64,000 nt of DNA from UBA7359 sp038142205 (GTDB lineage Bacteria > Pseudomonadota > Gammaproteobacteria > Eutrophobiales > Eutrophobiaceae). Below are positions 33,946-44,075 of this stretch, piece by piece. A program made the translations under genes and the position numbers. A model generated the notes under the pieces. The model saw nothing but the letters and a program-made list of their open reading frames with translations, did not search any database and was not told where the DNA came from. The stretch lies in assembly GCA_038142205.1 (NCBI GenBank), contig JAYQJO010000001.1, positions 310,001 to 374,000 on the forward strand, written 5' to 3'. Every line of letters begins with the position of its first letter. The first letter of the stretch is position 1.

Positions 33946-35694
33946 AAAAATAACTCGCCGAGCTGTTCCTGAAGAAGTAAAGCTTCCCGATACATTTCAC
34001 CCTGTATTGCAGCGTGTTTATGCAGCACGAAATATCAAAACAGCAGATGAACTTGATTACTCCCTTGCTTCGCTACTTTCGTTTGATAGTTTGACTAATA
34101 TTGATAAAGCAGTTTCTTTATTACAGGAGGCACTGGAGAAACAAGAAAGAATACTAATTGTTGCAGACTTTGATGCTGATGGTGCGACCAGTTGTGCCTT
34201 GATGATTCGTGGCCTGACAATGATGGGAGTGAAAGACATGGTTTATGTTGTACCAAACCGATTTGAATACGGATATGGTTTAACTCCTGAAATTGTCGAT
34301 GTTGCTTTGGATTATGAGCCTGATTTATTAATAACTGTTGATAATGGTATTTCAAGTGTAGCGGGTGTTAAACGCGCTAAAGAAAGTGATGTAAAAGTAT
34401 TAATTACTGATCATCATTTACCAGGAGATGTGTTACCTGATGCAGATGCAATCGTTAACCCCCAATTGGAAGGCGATCAGTTTAAAAGTAAGAATCTCGC
34501 TGGCGTCGGTGTTGTTTTTTATATTTTACTGGCTTTACGAGCAAGATTAAGAGAAGAAAACTTTTTGATAAAAATAATATAACCGTACCGAATTTAGCAA
34601 ATCTATTAGATATTGTTGCGTTGGGCACGGTTGCTGATGTTGTACCATTGGATAAAAATAATCGAACGCTTGTTACGCATGGTCTGAAGTTAATAAAGCA
34701 TAATAAAACCATACCAGGTATTGCTGCATTATTTGAAATATCTGGAAGAAAGTTGTCTGCTATTACTGCAACTGATTTTGGCTTTTTTATTGCTCCAAGA
34801 TTAAATGCAGCAGGTCGTTTAACTGATATGTCCTTAGGTATTGAATGTTTATTGACTGATGATGTTGATAAAGCGAAGCAAATGGCGAGTCAATTAAATG
34901 AATTAAATAATGAACGCCGACAAATACAAAGTGAAATGCAAGAGCAAGCGATGTTGTTTCTGGATGATTATTTTGAAAAAACATCGGAAGATATTCCTTT
35001 AGGCTTGAGTTTGTATAACTCTGATTGGCATCAAGGTGTAATAGGTATTCTTGCGGCCAAAGTAAAAGAAACATTTCATCGACCTGTTATTGCTTTTGCC
35101 AGAGAAAGTGAGGATAGCGAAGCCGAATCAAAAGAGAAAGGTTCAATAATTAAAGGTTCTGCTCGTTCTATACAAGGTTTGCATATTCGTGATCTATTGG
35201 AAGATATGACACGACTTTATCCAGATTTAATCCTGACATTTGGCGGTCATGCGATGGCAGACGGTCTCACAATAAAAGAATCTTATTTTGATCTTTTTTC
35301 TAAATGTTTTATCGAAACATTAAAGAGACATATTTCTTTAGATGATATGCAGTATGAATATTTAACGGACGGTGAGTTAACGAGTAATGATCTATCGATG
35401 CAACTCGCACAAATTATTCAAACAGCTGGTCCTTGGGGTCAACATTTTCCTGAACCTGTTTTTGATGGCCGATTTAAGGTGATGGATAAACGTATTGTGG
35501 GTGAAAAGCATTTAAAACTTCGTTTACAGATTGACGGCAATAATCGAATATTTGATGCGATTGCTTTTAATCAGACAGATGAAAACTGGCCCTATAATTC
35601 ACATGAAATACATTCAACCTATCGTCTGGACATCAATGAGTTTCGTGGGAATAGCCAACTTCAATTGATTGTTGAACATATCGAGCCGCTCTAA
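33938..35694 (+). CDS. recJ: Single-stranded-DNA exonuclease RecJ (one apparent frameshift)
   Basis: RecJ degrades single-stranded DNA 5' to 3' in recombination and mismatch repair. The first frame (GTG 33938 to 34582) has the DHH-domain motifs ILIVADFDADGATSCALMIR, ITVDNGIS and VLITDHHLPGD. The second frame resumes with NLANLLDIVALGTVADVVPL and contains the DHHA1 part (FGGHAMADGLTI) and OB-like C-terminus. One extra A in the A4 run at 34557-34560 joins them as REEKLFDKNN into a product of about 585 residues, the normal length. The start overlaps the RpfE-like gene. In many gammaproteobacteria prfB follows directly; here a signalling block intervenes. Confidence 0.94.
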
Positions 35695-35793
35695 AAGCTT
35701 AGAATAAACCATTCTATTCAAGGGTTTTTAGTAAATAACCCTATTTATCCATTATTTGGCCTTTATTTTGCATTTTTTTCTAAAGGAAATTGC

Positions 35794-36357
35794 TTGCGTA
35801 CAGATAATGTCTATATGATAAAGGAAACGTCAAAAACTCGGGATAGTTATGCACTGTTAAAGTGGATAGCAATATCTATTTTTATGATGACCTGCCTTGC
35901 TGTAATTTTTCACCTACACCAAGCCTATACTCAAAAATTAATAACAGACAATGAACGATTAAATCAAAAAAAATATCTGGTATCGCAAATGCACGATGAA
36001 ATGTTAACTATCTCTCGAGTCCAATTAGAATTACTGCATGTCACCAGTGAACAACAAGCTAAGACAAAGCTACAGAGATTATCGACATTGATATCCGAAC
36101 ACCTAGTTCATTACTATCAATTTAAATCAATTGCCGATGAATCAGATTCAGAGGTTTTGGTTCACTTTAAAGCGAGTTTTGAAAAGTGGTATAAATTTAA
36201 TGCAAATCTGCTCACTTATGCAAAAGTGGTTGCCGACTCTGGGTTTATTAATACGTTGAGTAAAGTAGATTTAGCAATCAGTCAACTTGATAAAGACTCA
36301 GAAAAAACGCTTCAGTTGATTTCTCAAATAAAAAAACTTGATAACAACATAAACTAA
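35794..36357 (+). CDS. Membrane-anchored four-helix sensor-like protein of unknown function
   Basis: The 187-residue protein starts at TTG 35794 behind AAAGGAAA; an ATG seven codons in is an alternative. One membrane segment (about 23-45, LLKWIAISIFMMTCLAVIFH) is followed by about 130 residues of long amphipathic helices with few beta-breaking residues. This resembles the periplasmic four-helix-bundle input domain of chemoreceptors and sensor kinases, but no output domain follows. It lies 89 bp before the solute-binding-protein gene in the same direction. It may be a free-standing sensor or a partner of the histidine kinase downstream. I do not recognise a family. Confidence 0.6.
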   Translation: MRTDNVYMIKETSKTRDSYALLKWIAISIFMMTCLAVIFHLHQAYTQKLITDNERLNQKKYLVSQMHDEMLTISRVQLELLHVTSEQQAKTKLQRLSTLISEHLVHYYQFKSIADESDSEVLVHFKASFEKWYKFNANLLTYAKVVADSGFINTLSKVDLAISQLDKDSEKTLQLISQIKKLDNNIN

Positions 36358-36446
36358 ATATTTATACAATAAAGGCTCGTAATTGTTACTATTTTTACTG
36401 AGACAGTATTCAATCACTCATAATAATAAAATATCTAAATTAATGG

Positions 36447-37739
36447 ATGCAAAAAATACGATTTATGGATAAAAAAAACATTATTTCTCGTCGAGAATTT
36501 TTAAAAAAAAGTAGTGTTACGTGTTTGGGTCTTGGTGCATTAAGTAAGAGTCCATTAGTCTACTCAAAGAAAAAATACACACTTAGAATACTTGGTACAC
36601 ATGTAACCTTGCAGGAAGAGTTACGTCAAAAAGCGATGGAAGACCTGGGCATCAATATAATTTTTGAACCTGGAGGAAGCGCTCAAGTTTTACATAAGGC
36701 CTCAACTAAGCCGGAATCGTTTGATCTCTATGAACAATGGTCGAACAGCATCAATGTTTTGTGGCAAGCAGGTGCAATTCAAACGATAGAAACATCTAAA
36801 ATCAGATATTGGAACGATGTAAATGAATTAACTAAGAATGGAAAATTAATAAAAGAGGCTTCTATTGGCGCAGGTGATTCACCGGATAAAATTTTGTGGG
36901 TACAAAAAGATGGTACCTTGGGTAAAAATGAGACGAATAAAATCAGTTTCCTACCGTATGTGCATAATGCAGACTCAATTGGCTACAACTCGACTCATAT
37001 TCCAGAAGGTATTCCTTATGAAACCGAATCGTGGGCTTGGTTACTGGATGAAAAATACAGCAGCAAAGTCGCAATCGTAAATGCGCCTACAATTGGATTG
37101 TTTGACATGGCTTTGGCAGTCAGGGCAAAAGGCCATATGGACTTTAAAAATATAGGAAATATGACGCGAAACGAACTCGATTCATTATTTAAAATCCTGA
37201 TTGAATACAAAAAACAAGGTCATTTTAGAGGTGTATGGTCTTCTGTTCCAAAATCGGTTGAGTTCATGGAAAAAGATGGGGTTGTTATCGAGAGTATGTT
37301 CTCTCCCGCAGTAGCAGCATTAAACGGCAAAGGTATTCCCTGTATTTATGCCGCGCCAAAAGAGGGTTACAGAGCCTGGCATGGTGTTATGTGTCTTTCC
37401 AGTAAAACTGAAGGCACAACAAAAGATGCTGCTTATGAATATATGAATTGGTGGTTATCAGGTTGGCCTGGCGCGTTTATAGCAAGACAGGGTTATTATA
37501 TTTCTACGCCTCATTTATCTAAACCTCATATGACCGATGACGAGTGGCAATATTGGTATCAAGGTGAAAAAACAGAATCCGATTTGAAAAACACCTTTGG
37601 AGAAGTTTCCATTAAGGCTGGCAGTGTGAGAACAGGTGGTTCTTATCAAAGGCGATTTAGAAATATTGCTGTATGGAATACAGTAATGGATACCTATGAA
37701 TATAGTCTGCTGAAATGGCGCGAATTTTTATTAGCGTAG
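36447..37739 (+). CDS. Orphan Tat-exported extracellular solute-binding protein (PotD/PotF-like)
   Basis: The 430-residue protein has a Tat signal (SRREFLKKSSVTCLGLGA, from about residue 12). The body is that of a spermidine/putrescine-type periplasmic binding protein, with SFLPYVHNADSIGYNSTHIP, the Trp-rich WAWLLDEKYSSKVAIVNAPT and YEYMNWWLSGWPGAFIARQG. Such proteins normally feed ABC permeases, but none is encoded nearby. Instead, a sensor histidine kinase starts 12 bp downstream. The likely role is ligand capture for the kinase. Two possible starts exist, 36447 and 36465; the second gives a more usual Tat leader length. The ligand is unknown. Confidence 0.82.
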   Translation: MQKIRFMDKKNIISRREFLKKSSVTCLGLGALSKSPLVYSKKKYTLRILGTHVTLQEELRQKAMEDLGINIIFEPGGSAQVLHKASTKPESFDLYEQWSNSINVLWQAGAIQTIETSKIRYWNDVNELTKNGKLIKEASIGAGDSPDKILWVQKDGTLGKNETNKISFLPYVHNADSIGYNSTHIPEGIPYETESWAWLLDEKYSSKVAIVNAPTIGLFDMALAVRAKGHMDFKNIGNMTRNELDSLFKILIEYKKQGHFRGVWSSVPKSVEFMEKDGVVIESMFSPAVAALNGKGIPCIYAAPKEGYRAWHGVMCLSSKTEGTTKDAAYEYMNWWLSGWPGAFIARQGYYISTPHLSKPHMTDDEWQYWYQGEKTESDLKNTFGEVSIKAGSVRTGGSYQRRFRNIAVWNTVMDTYEYSLLKWREFLLA

Positions 37740-37751
37740 TATTACTTATAC

Positions 37752-40322
37752 ATGGATAAGCTAATTTCATCTATATCGATCAAGTCAAGGATCTACCTAG
37801 GCTTTATTATTATTACATTATTTTTATTGATAATAAGCTTTATAGCTTATCGCGCGATAGTTACAACAGGAGTTGGTTTTTCTAATGTCGCATTAATGAA
37901 TGAGAAATCACAATATGTTTTGTTGATTGATAATTCCATCTCAGAATTACAACGTAGCATTGAGAATTATACTTATACTGGTTACGACGCTGTTGCAGAT
38001 AAAGTAAATCAAGATATGGACTTGTTGAAAATAAAACTAACAAACAGCGCATACGATTTTTCAGATGACAAGAATATAACCGAAAACCTAACAAGGATGA
38101 AAAAACACCTTGATGATTACCAAAATGTATTTGTTCTGGTTGTTGGAGAGCGAAACAAAAGAAATGCTCTAATCAAAGAAATAGGATTATTAAATGAAGA
38201 ATTAATTGCAGCCAATGTTTTACCAAAGCTAGTAGAACTCGAGTTAATTAATCAAAAAAACACACTGCTTGAGTATTTAAATGATCCAGATATTTTAAAA
38301 ATTAATAAAGCCATCGCTATTCTTGATAAACGCATTGAAAAAATTGACTCAATAGATGAGCATTCTTCTCTTCTGAAAAAAAAGTTAATCGAATTTAAAG
38401 CAAACTATATAGAAGTTGTTCAATCCACCAGAGGTTTTTTATTTTTCATCTCAGTTGTAATGCCCGCGGAAACACAGGAGTTTAAGTATCTATCAAATCA
38501 GTTAAGAGAATATATTATAGCTAGAACTGAAACAGTAAAATTAGAATTTCGAAAAGAGATTAAAGCGACACAATACCGATTAGTTACTGTAGCGATATTG
38601 TTAATTGTTCTGGCATTAATATTGTCATATATGCTCTCCCGAAGTATTAACAAACCGCTGTACAAGCTTACAAGAACATTTAAAGAACTATCAGAAGACC
38701 ATACGGTTAGTTCAATACCTGGGCTCCATTTGAAAGACGAAATTGGTGAAATGTCGAAATATGCTGAAGTGTTCAGGAAAAAGAATGAAAAAACTAAACA
38801 ACTTGTTGCTGAACTTGATGATAATAAAATTGAACTTGAGTCCTCTCATAGCAAACTGGAGTTAAGAACGTCTATTCTAAAGGGAATTCTTGACAATATG
38901 GCGGATGGCATCATTAGTATAAACAGTAGGGGCATAATATTATCTGTTAACCCATCAGCAATACGAATGTTTGGTTATAGTGAAAAAGAAATGTTAGGTG
39001 AAAATGTAAAAATGCTGATGCCTCAACCTTATCAAAATGAACACGATGATTATCTTGATTGTTATCATAAAACCGGAGTTAAAAAAATTATAGGAATAGG
39101 TAGGGAAGTACCTGGTAAACGCAAAGATGGTTCGTTGTTTCCTATGGAATTATCTGTAACTGAAACAATAGTCGAAGGTGTTAGTACTTTTACAGGTATT
39201 AGCAGAGATATTACAGATAGAAAACGTGCCGAAGCACAGATTGAAGAAGCATTAAGTTTTAATGAATTAATTACAAACCACATTCCTGATTTAATCTTTG
39301 TTAAAGATTCCGAATTTAAAATAGTGGAAGCCAATCATGCTTTTCTGAATATGTATCCCGAATTCATGCGTGAACAAGTTATCGGTTCAACAACATTGGA
39401 AAAATATAAACCGGAAGAGGTAAAACAGTTTCTAGAGCAAGATAGGATAGCGTTCAAAGAAGGTTATTCTGAAGTTGAAGAATCAATACAGTTTCCCGAT
39501 GGGGAACAATGCTTATTATTTACTCAAAAAATTCGTTTTAGCGACAATAATGGAGATCAGTATATTCTTGGAATATCCAGAGATATTACTGAGCAGAAAC
39601 TAGCCGAAGAGCGCTTGAAAAACAAGACAGAAGAACTGCAACGTTCTAATGAAGAATTAGAACGTTTTGCTTATGTTGCCTCACATGACTTACAAGAACC
39701 GTTGCGAATGGTTGCAAGCTACACCGGCTTATTAGCAAGTCGATACAAAGATAAGCTGGATGATGATGCTAATGACTTTATCAACTATGCGATTGATGGT
39801 GCAAAGCGGATGCAAACTTTGATAAATGATTTGTTAGCTTTTTCCAGGTTAAATGCAATTGTCGGAGAGTTCACTCTAGTTGATACCGATACAATGGTTG
39901 AGGACTTATTAAATACTTTAAGCCATTCTTATAATCAAGAGGAGAATGTTTCGATAACGAAAGAAACTTTACCGAAGGTAAAAGGTCTGGAACCATTATT
40001 GCGACAACTTTTTCAAAATTTAATTACCAATGCGGCTAAGTATTCGGAATCAGATAAAAAAAATGATATTCATATTTCGGCGAAAAAAATAGGTGACCAC
40101 TGGAAGTTTTCTATTTCAGATACAGGCATTGGTATAGCAGAAGAATTCCATGAAAAAATATTTGTTATTTTCAAACGACTACATGGAAGAGGTGAATACT
40201 CAGGTACAGGAATTGGATTAGCTTTGTGTAAAAAAATTGTAAGTTTTCATGAGGGAAAAATATGGGTTGATTCTAGTTCAGGTAAAGGCGCAACATTTCA
40301 TTTCACACTACCGGAAAATTAA
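37752..40322 (+). CDS. Membrane PAS sensor histidine kinase
   Basis: The 856-residue protein has two membrane segments (about 15-37 and 276-298) enclosing a helical periplasmic sensor of about 235 residues, and a HAMP region (about 296-350). Two PAS domains follow (about 378-495 and 500-615, both ending in GISRDIT), then a phytochrome-like HisKA with YVASHDLQEPLRMV (His645). The HATPase domain has an N box (QNLITNAAKYS) and G boxes (DTGIGIA, GTGIGLAL). It is a hybrid-free kinase that would phosphorylate the receiver encoded next. The 12-bp spacing to the solute-binding protein suggests that protein supplies its signal. Length and motifs are intact. Confidence 0.93.
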   Translation: MDKLISSISIKSRIYLGFIIITLFLLIISFIAYRAIVTTGVGFSNVALMNEKSQYVLLIDNSISELQRSIENYTYTGYDAVADKVNQDMDLLKIKLTNSAYDFSDDKNITENLTRMKKHLDDYQNVFVLVVGERNKRNALIKEIGLLNEELIAANVLPKLVELELINQKNTLLEYLNDPDILKINKAIAILDKRIEKIDSIDEHSSLLKKKLIEFKANYIEVVQSTRGFLFFISVVMPAETQEFKYLSNQLREYIIARTETVKLEFRKEIKATQYRLVTVAILLIVLALILSYMLSRSINKPLYKLTRTFKELSEDHTVSSIPGLHLKDEIGEMSKYAEVFRKKNEKTKQLVAELDDNKIELESSHSKLELRTSILKGILDNMADGIISINSRGIILSVNPSAIRMFGYSEKEMLGENVKMLMPQPYQNEHDDYLDCYHKTGVKKIIGIGREVPGKRKDGSLFPMELSVTETIVEGVSTFTGISRDITDRKRAEAQIEEALSFNELITNHIPDLIFVKDSEFKIVEANHAFLNMYPEFMREQVIGSTTLEKYKPEEVKQFLEQDRIAFKEGYSEVEESIQFPDGEQCLLFTQKIRFSDNNGDQYILGISRDITEQKLAEERLKNKTEELQRSNEELERFAYVASHDLQEPLRMVASYTGLLASRYKDKLDDDANDFINYAIDGAKRMQTLINDLLAFSRLNAIVGEFTLVDTDTMVEDLLNTLSHSYNQEENVSITKETLPKVKGLEPLLRQLFQNLITNAAKYSESDKKNDIHISAKKIGDHWKFSISDTGIGIAEEFHEKIFVIFKRLHGRGEYSGTGIGLALCKKIVSFHEGKIWVDSSSGKGATFHFTLPEN

Positions 40323-40369
40323 TAGCAGTGAACGTTTTAGACCTGAATGAATATTCCAGCGCTTAATAT

Positions 40370-40405
40370 AGATGTTAAATAATCCATTTAGAACTGTTAA
40401 CATCT
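40370..40405 (+). other. Inverted repeat in the leader of the response-regulator gene
   Basis: AGATGTTAA at 40370-40378 and TTAACATCT at 40397-40405 form a perfect 9-bp inverted repeat with an 18-nt loop, ending 29 bp before the start codon. It may be an operator or a leader hairpin. No T tract follows. Confidence 0.3.
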
Positions 40406-40434
40406 AACTAGACATTTTTGAGGAGAGTTTCTGT

Positions 40435-40872
40435 ATGGATTTGGTAAATGTATTGCTAGTAGAAGACAATCCTGGTGATGCGAGATTGACAAAAGAAGCC
40501 CTTGCCGAAGGTAAAATCCATGTAAATCTGACTCATGTTAGCGATGGTATTGAAGCGATGCAGGCGCTTAAACAAGAAGGATGTCATGCTGAAACACTTC
40601 GCCCAGATATTATTCTGCTTGATTTAAATCTGCCCTCAAAAGATGGTCGAGAGGTACTTAAAGAACTTAAAGAGATGCCTGAATTAGCAACGATCCCTGT
40701 CGTTGTATTAACGACCTCAAAAAGCGAGGAAGACGTGTTAAAAAGCTATGAACTAAAAGCAAATTGTTATGTTACTAAACCGGTGGATTTTGATGCTTTT
40801 GTCCAAGTTATTAAAAGTATTGATGAATTTTGGTTTTCCGTAGTTAAACTTCCTTCAAAAATTAATTATTAA
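40435..40872 (+). CDS. CheY-like response regulator (Rcp1 type)
   Basis: The 145-residue single receiver domain shows LLVEDNPGDARLTKEAL, phospho-acceptor Asp at about residue 61 (IILLDLNLPSKDGREVL), the Thr switch (VVVLTTSKSEED) and Lys in CYVTKPVDFDAF. The E-D-N-P-G-D start and L-D-L-N-L-P core are typical of the Rcp1 group, which pairs with kinases carrying an A-S-H-D-L-Q-E-P-L box, as the upstream gene does. It has no output domain, so it probably passes the signal by protein contact, perhaps to the GGDEF-EAL protein encoded next. A GAGGAGA ribosome site precedes the start. Confidence 0.95.
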   Translation: MDLVNVLLVEDNPGDARLTKEALAEGKIHVNLTHVSDGIEAMQALKQEGCHAETLRPDIILLDLNLPSKDGREVLKELKEMPELATIPVVVLTTSKSEEDVLKSYELKANCYVTKPVDFDAFVQVIKSIDEFWFSVVKLPSKINY

Positions 40873-41067
40873 ATTTATTTAATTACACGCTTGTTTCATA
40901 TCGCCAATTAAATTCCTTATTATTCATAAAGATATGATAAATGAGGGATTAAGATCCTGCATGATACTTATTAATTCCATTAAAGTTTTGATTTTTTTAG
41001 CCGATTAGCCATTCATAAACTAGGTTTTATTTACAGGTTATTTCATCCTTAAATTTAAGGAATTACA

Positions 41068-42789
41068 ATGGAAAAGTTGAATGTCTTACTCATAGAAGAT
41101 AACGAAGCCGATACTCGTTATCTAAAAGAACTATTGAGCGATGCTACATCAGATAAGCATACTATTACTGCTTCATCTACGGCTAAAAAAGCAATGTCTT
41201 TGTTAGAAGAAAATGACTTTGACATTGTTCTTACCGACTTAAATTTGCCTGACACTGATGGCTTGGAAGTCATAAAGCTTATTCAAAAAGTGAACTCAAT
41301 GATACCTATCGTTGTTTTAACTGGACAGGGAGATGATGAGTTAGCGTTGAAAATTATACAAATGGGGGCACAGGATTATCTTGTGAAAGGGCAAGGTGAT
41401 GGTCATCTAATTAACCGCGTTATTGATTATTCAATTGAACGGAAAAAAGATTTAGAAGAACTGAGTCACTTGGCAAACTATGATAGTTTGACTGGCCTTG
41501 CTAATCGATTGCTATTTCGAGAACGTCTTGATAGAGCGTTGATACGTGCAGACAGGAATAAATCGTTTGTCGCGTTATTTGTTATTGACCTTGATAGGTT
41601 TAAAAATGTAAATGACACGCTCGGACATGATGCTGGTGACAAATTATTAATAGATGTTGCTAATAGATTAAAAAGATGTACACGAGAAGGTGATACCATC
41701 GCACGCTTAGGCGGTGATGAATTTACTATTATCATGGAAGATATAAAAAGTATTGATGACGCTGTAAACATTGCTGAAAAAATATTAAATTTTATGCAGA
41801 AAAAATTTGATATTCATCAAAATGATATATTTGTTAGTCCAAGTATAGGTATAACCATTTATCCTTTAGATGATACCAATTCGGCCAATCTATTTATTAA
41901 TGCGGATAGTGCCATGTACGATGCAAAGGAAAGCGGACGTAACTGCTATCGGTTTTATACAGCAAAAATGAACTCTCATTTAGTAGAACAGGTAAATCTT
42001 GAATCAAAATTGAGACGTGCCATTGATAATGAAGAATTTGTTTTATACTACCAGCCTAAATTTAATGTAAATGAAAAATGGGCCATAGGCGCGGAAGCTT
42101 TGATACGCTGGATTGATCCAGAAGAAGGCATGATCTCTCCCGCGCGCTTTATTCCTTTAGCCGAAGACACCGGTTTAATTGCACCTATTACTGATTGGGT
42201 AATGAAGCAAGCATGTAGGCAAAATTCACAATGGCAACAACGAGGCTATAACCCGATTAGAATGGCAATCAACGTATCGCCAAAGCAGTTTAATCAAGAA
42301 GACATTGTCTACCGGATATTTAATCTAATAATTAGTTCTGACTTAGCGCCTAAGTATGTTGAGCTGGAAATAACAGAGGGTGCATTGGTAGAAGATGTGG
42401 AAAAAAGTTGTGCTATCCTTATGAAACTAAAAAGCAGGGGGATACAAGTTTCCATTGATGATTTTGGCACGGGTTATTCTTCTTTAAGTTATTTAAAAAA
42501 GTTTCCATTGGATACATTAAAAATTGATCAATCCTTTGTATGTGACTTAATGCAGGATTCTGATGATGCTGCAATTGTTTCTGCCATCATTGCGATGGCT
42601 AGAAGTTTAAAATTAAATGTTATTGCTGAAGGTGTGGAGAATCAAGAGCAGTTAAATTATCTGGCAGCAAAAGGCTGCAATGAAGTTCAAGGGTACTTTA
42701 CTGGAAGACCAGTTCCGGCAGAAGAATTTGAACAATTTTTAGTAAAAAAATCAGACATGCCTAAAATTCATTTAGTCCATTCTGCTTAA
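41068..42789 (+). CDS. Response regulator with GGDEF and EAL domains
   Basis: The 573-residue protein has a receiver domain (about 1-125, Asp57 in IVLTDLNLPDTDG), a GGDEF domain (about 130-300, RLGGDEF at 213-219) and an EAL domain (about 308-560). EAL-domain motifs are intact: EALIRW at 343-348, INVSPKQF, LEITEGALV, SIDDFGTGYSSL, LKIDQSF and AEGVENQEQL. Both synthesis and hydrolysis of cyclic-di-GMP look possible. It ends the signalling block, 113 bp before prfB, in the same direction as the kinase and receiver genes, and is the likely final output of that pathway. Confidence 0.94.
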   Translation: MEKLNVLLIEDNEADTRYLKELLSDATSDKHTITASSTAKKAMSLLEENDFDIVLTDLNLPDTDGLEVIKLIQKVNSMIPIVVLTGQGDDELALKIIQMGAQDYLVKGQGDGHLINRVIDYSIERKKDLEELSHLANYDSLTGLANRLLFRERLDRALIRADRNKSFVALFVIDLDRFKNVNDTLGHDAGDKLLIDVANRLKRCTREGDTIARLGGDEFTIIMEDIKSIDDAVNIAEKILNFMQKKFDIHQNDIFVSPSIGITIYPLDDTNSANLFINADSAMYDAKESGRNCYRFYTAKMNSHLVEQVNLESKLRRAIDNEEFVLYYQPKFNVNEKWAIGAEALIRWIDPEEGMISPARFIPLAEDTGLIAPITDWVMKQACRQNSQWQQRGYNPIRMAINVSPKQFNQEDIVYRIFNLIISSDLAPKYVELEITEGALVEDVEKSCAILMKLKSRGIQVSIDDFGTGYSSLSYLKKFPLDTLKIDQSFVCDLMQDSDDAAIVSAIIAMARSLKLNVIAEGVENQEQLNYLAAKGCNEVQGYFTGRPVPAEEFEQFLVKKSDMPKIHLVHSA

Positions 42790-42902
42790 TTCAGGTTAAT
42801 TTATTCATTAATTATTTTAAGCACATCATATTTAGCTGATGGCTATCAAGCAGCCTTAGCCTATAGTAGAATGCGCCTCTTTTACCTATCAGGCTTGTTA
42901 AA

Positions 42903-44001
42903 ATGCTCGAAATTAGTCCACTACTTGGCAGAATCTCCGATATGCAGGAGCGAGTAAAATCGCTAAGGGGGTATCTTTGAATACGATGAAAAATCGGAGC
43001 GACTAGTCGAAGTACAACGAGAACTTGAACAACCTGGTGTTTGGGATAACCCTGAACAAGCTCAGCAGCTCGGCAAAGAACGTGTCGACTTGGAAAATAT
43101 TGTTGAAACGATAAATACGCTGGAAGAATCACTTTCAGATTCAATTGATTTATTAAACCTCGCCGCAGAAGAAGATGACGAAGATGCTGTTTCTGCAGTT
43201 GCAGATGATCTTACTGCTAATGAAGAACAGCTCGTTAAACTGGAGTTTCGCCGAATGTTTTCTGGAGAAATGGATGAGAACAATGCTTATCTTGATATTC
43301 AATCTGGATCTGGGGGCACGGAGGCACAGGATTGGGCTGATATGTTGTTGCGTATGTATTTACGTTGGGGTGAACAACATGGTTTTAAAACGGAGTTAAT
43401 CGAAGTTTCTGCAGGAGAAGTAGCCGGCATTAAAAGCGCGACGATTCAATATACTGGTGATCATGCGTTCGGTTGGTTGCGCACAGAGACAGGCGTACAC
43501 CGGTTAGTAAGAAAGTCGCCATTTGATTCAGGTAATCGACGCCATACTTCATTTGCCTCGGTTTTCGTTTCTCCGGAAATTGATGACAATATAGAAATCG
43601 ATATTAATCCTGCCGATATTCGAATTGATACTTATCGAGCTAGTGGCGCAGGTGGACAACACGTTAATAAAACAGATTCTGCTGTTAGATTAACGCATAT
43701 CCCGACAGGTATCGTTGCGCAATGTCAGAATGACCGGTCGCAACACAAGAATAAAGATCATGCGATGAAGCAATTACGTGCGAAACTGTACGAGCTTGAA
43801 ATGCAAAAACTAAATTCGGAAAAACAGGAAAGGGAAGATTCAAAAGCCGATATAGGTTGGGGTAGTCAAATACGATCGTATGTGCTCGACCAATCACGTA
43901 TTAAAGACTTAAGAACGGGTGTCGAAACAGGAAATACACAAGCTGTACTTGATGGTGATTTGGATAAGTTTATTGAAGCTAGTTTAAAAAGCGGGCTGTG
44001 A
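42903..44001 (+). CDS. prfB: Peptide chain release factor 2, expressed by programmed +1 frameshift
   Basis: Translation starts at ATG 42903 and reads 25 codons (MLEISPLLGRISDMQERVKS then LRGYL) to an in-frame TGA at 42978. A +1 shift continues in the next frame as EYDEKSERLVEVQRELEQPG and on to 44001. The product is about 365 residues with the RF2 features: the GGQ peptide-release motif (SGAGGQHVNKTDSAVRL) and the SPFDSGNRRHTSFASV region. RF2 terminates at UGA and UAA. It lies upstream of lysS with 74 bp between, the conserved prfB-lysS order. Confidence 0.97.
42966..42980 (+). promoter_or_regulatory. RF2 programmed +1 frameshift site
   Basis: The order is AGGGGG (internal Shine-Dalgarno), TAT, CTT, TGA. 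This is the conserved autoregulatory signal of prfB. The ribosome pauses at UGA when RF2 is scarce and slips +1 on CUU, helped by the SD-like pairing three bases before the slip codon. Confidence 0.96.
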
Positions 44002-44075
44002 TATAAAGTCGCACGGCCCTCCATATCTGTTAATATCAGGAAAATTATAAATTAAAGTCAACAAGATAGAGTTTT

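Noticed and set aside
42903..42980. prfB looked like a gene broken by an in-frame TGA
   Set aside because: The TGA is the conserved RF2 programmed frameshift site, with an internal SD sequence and CTT slip codon, not a defect.
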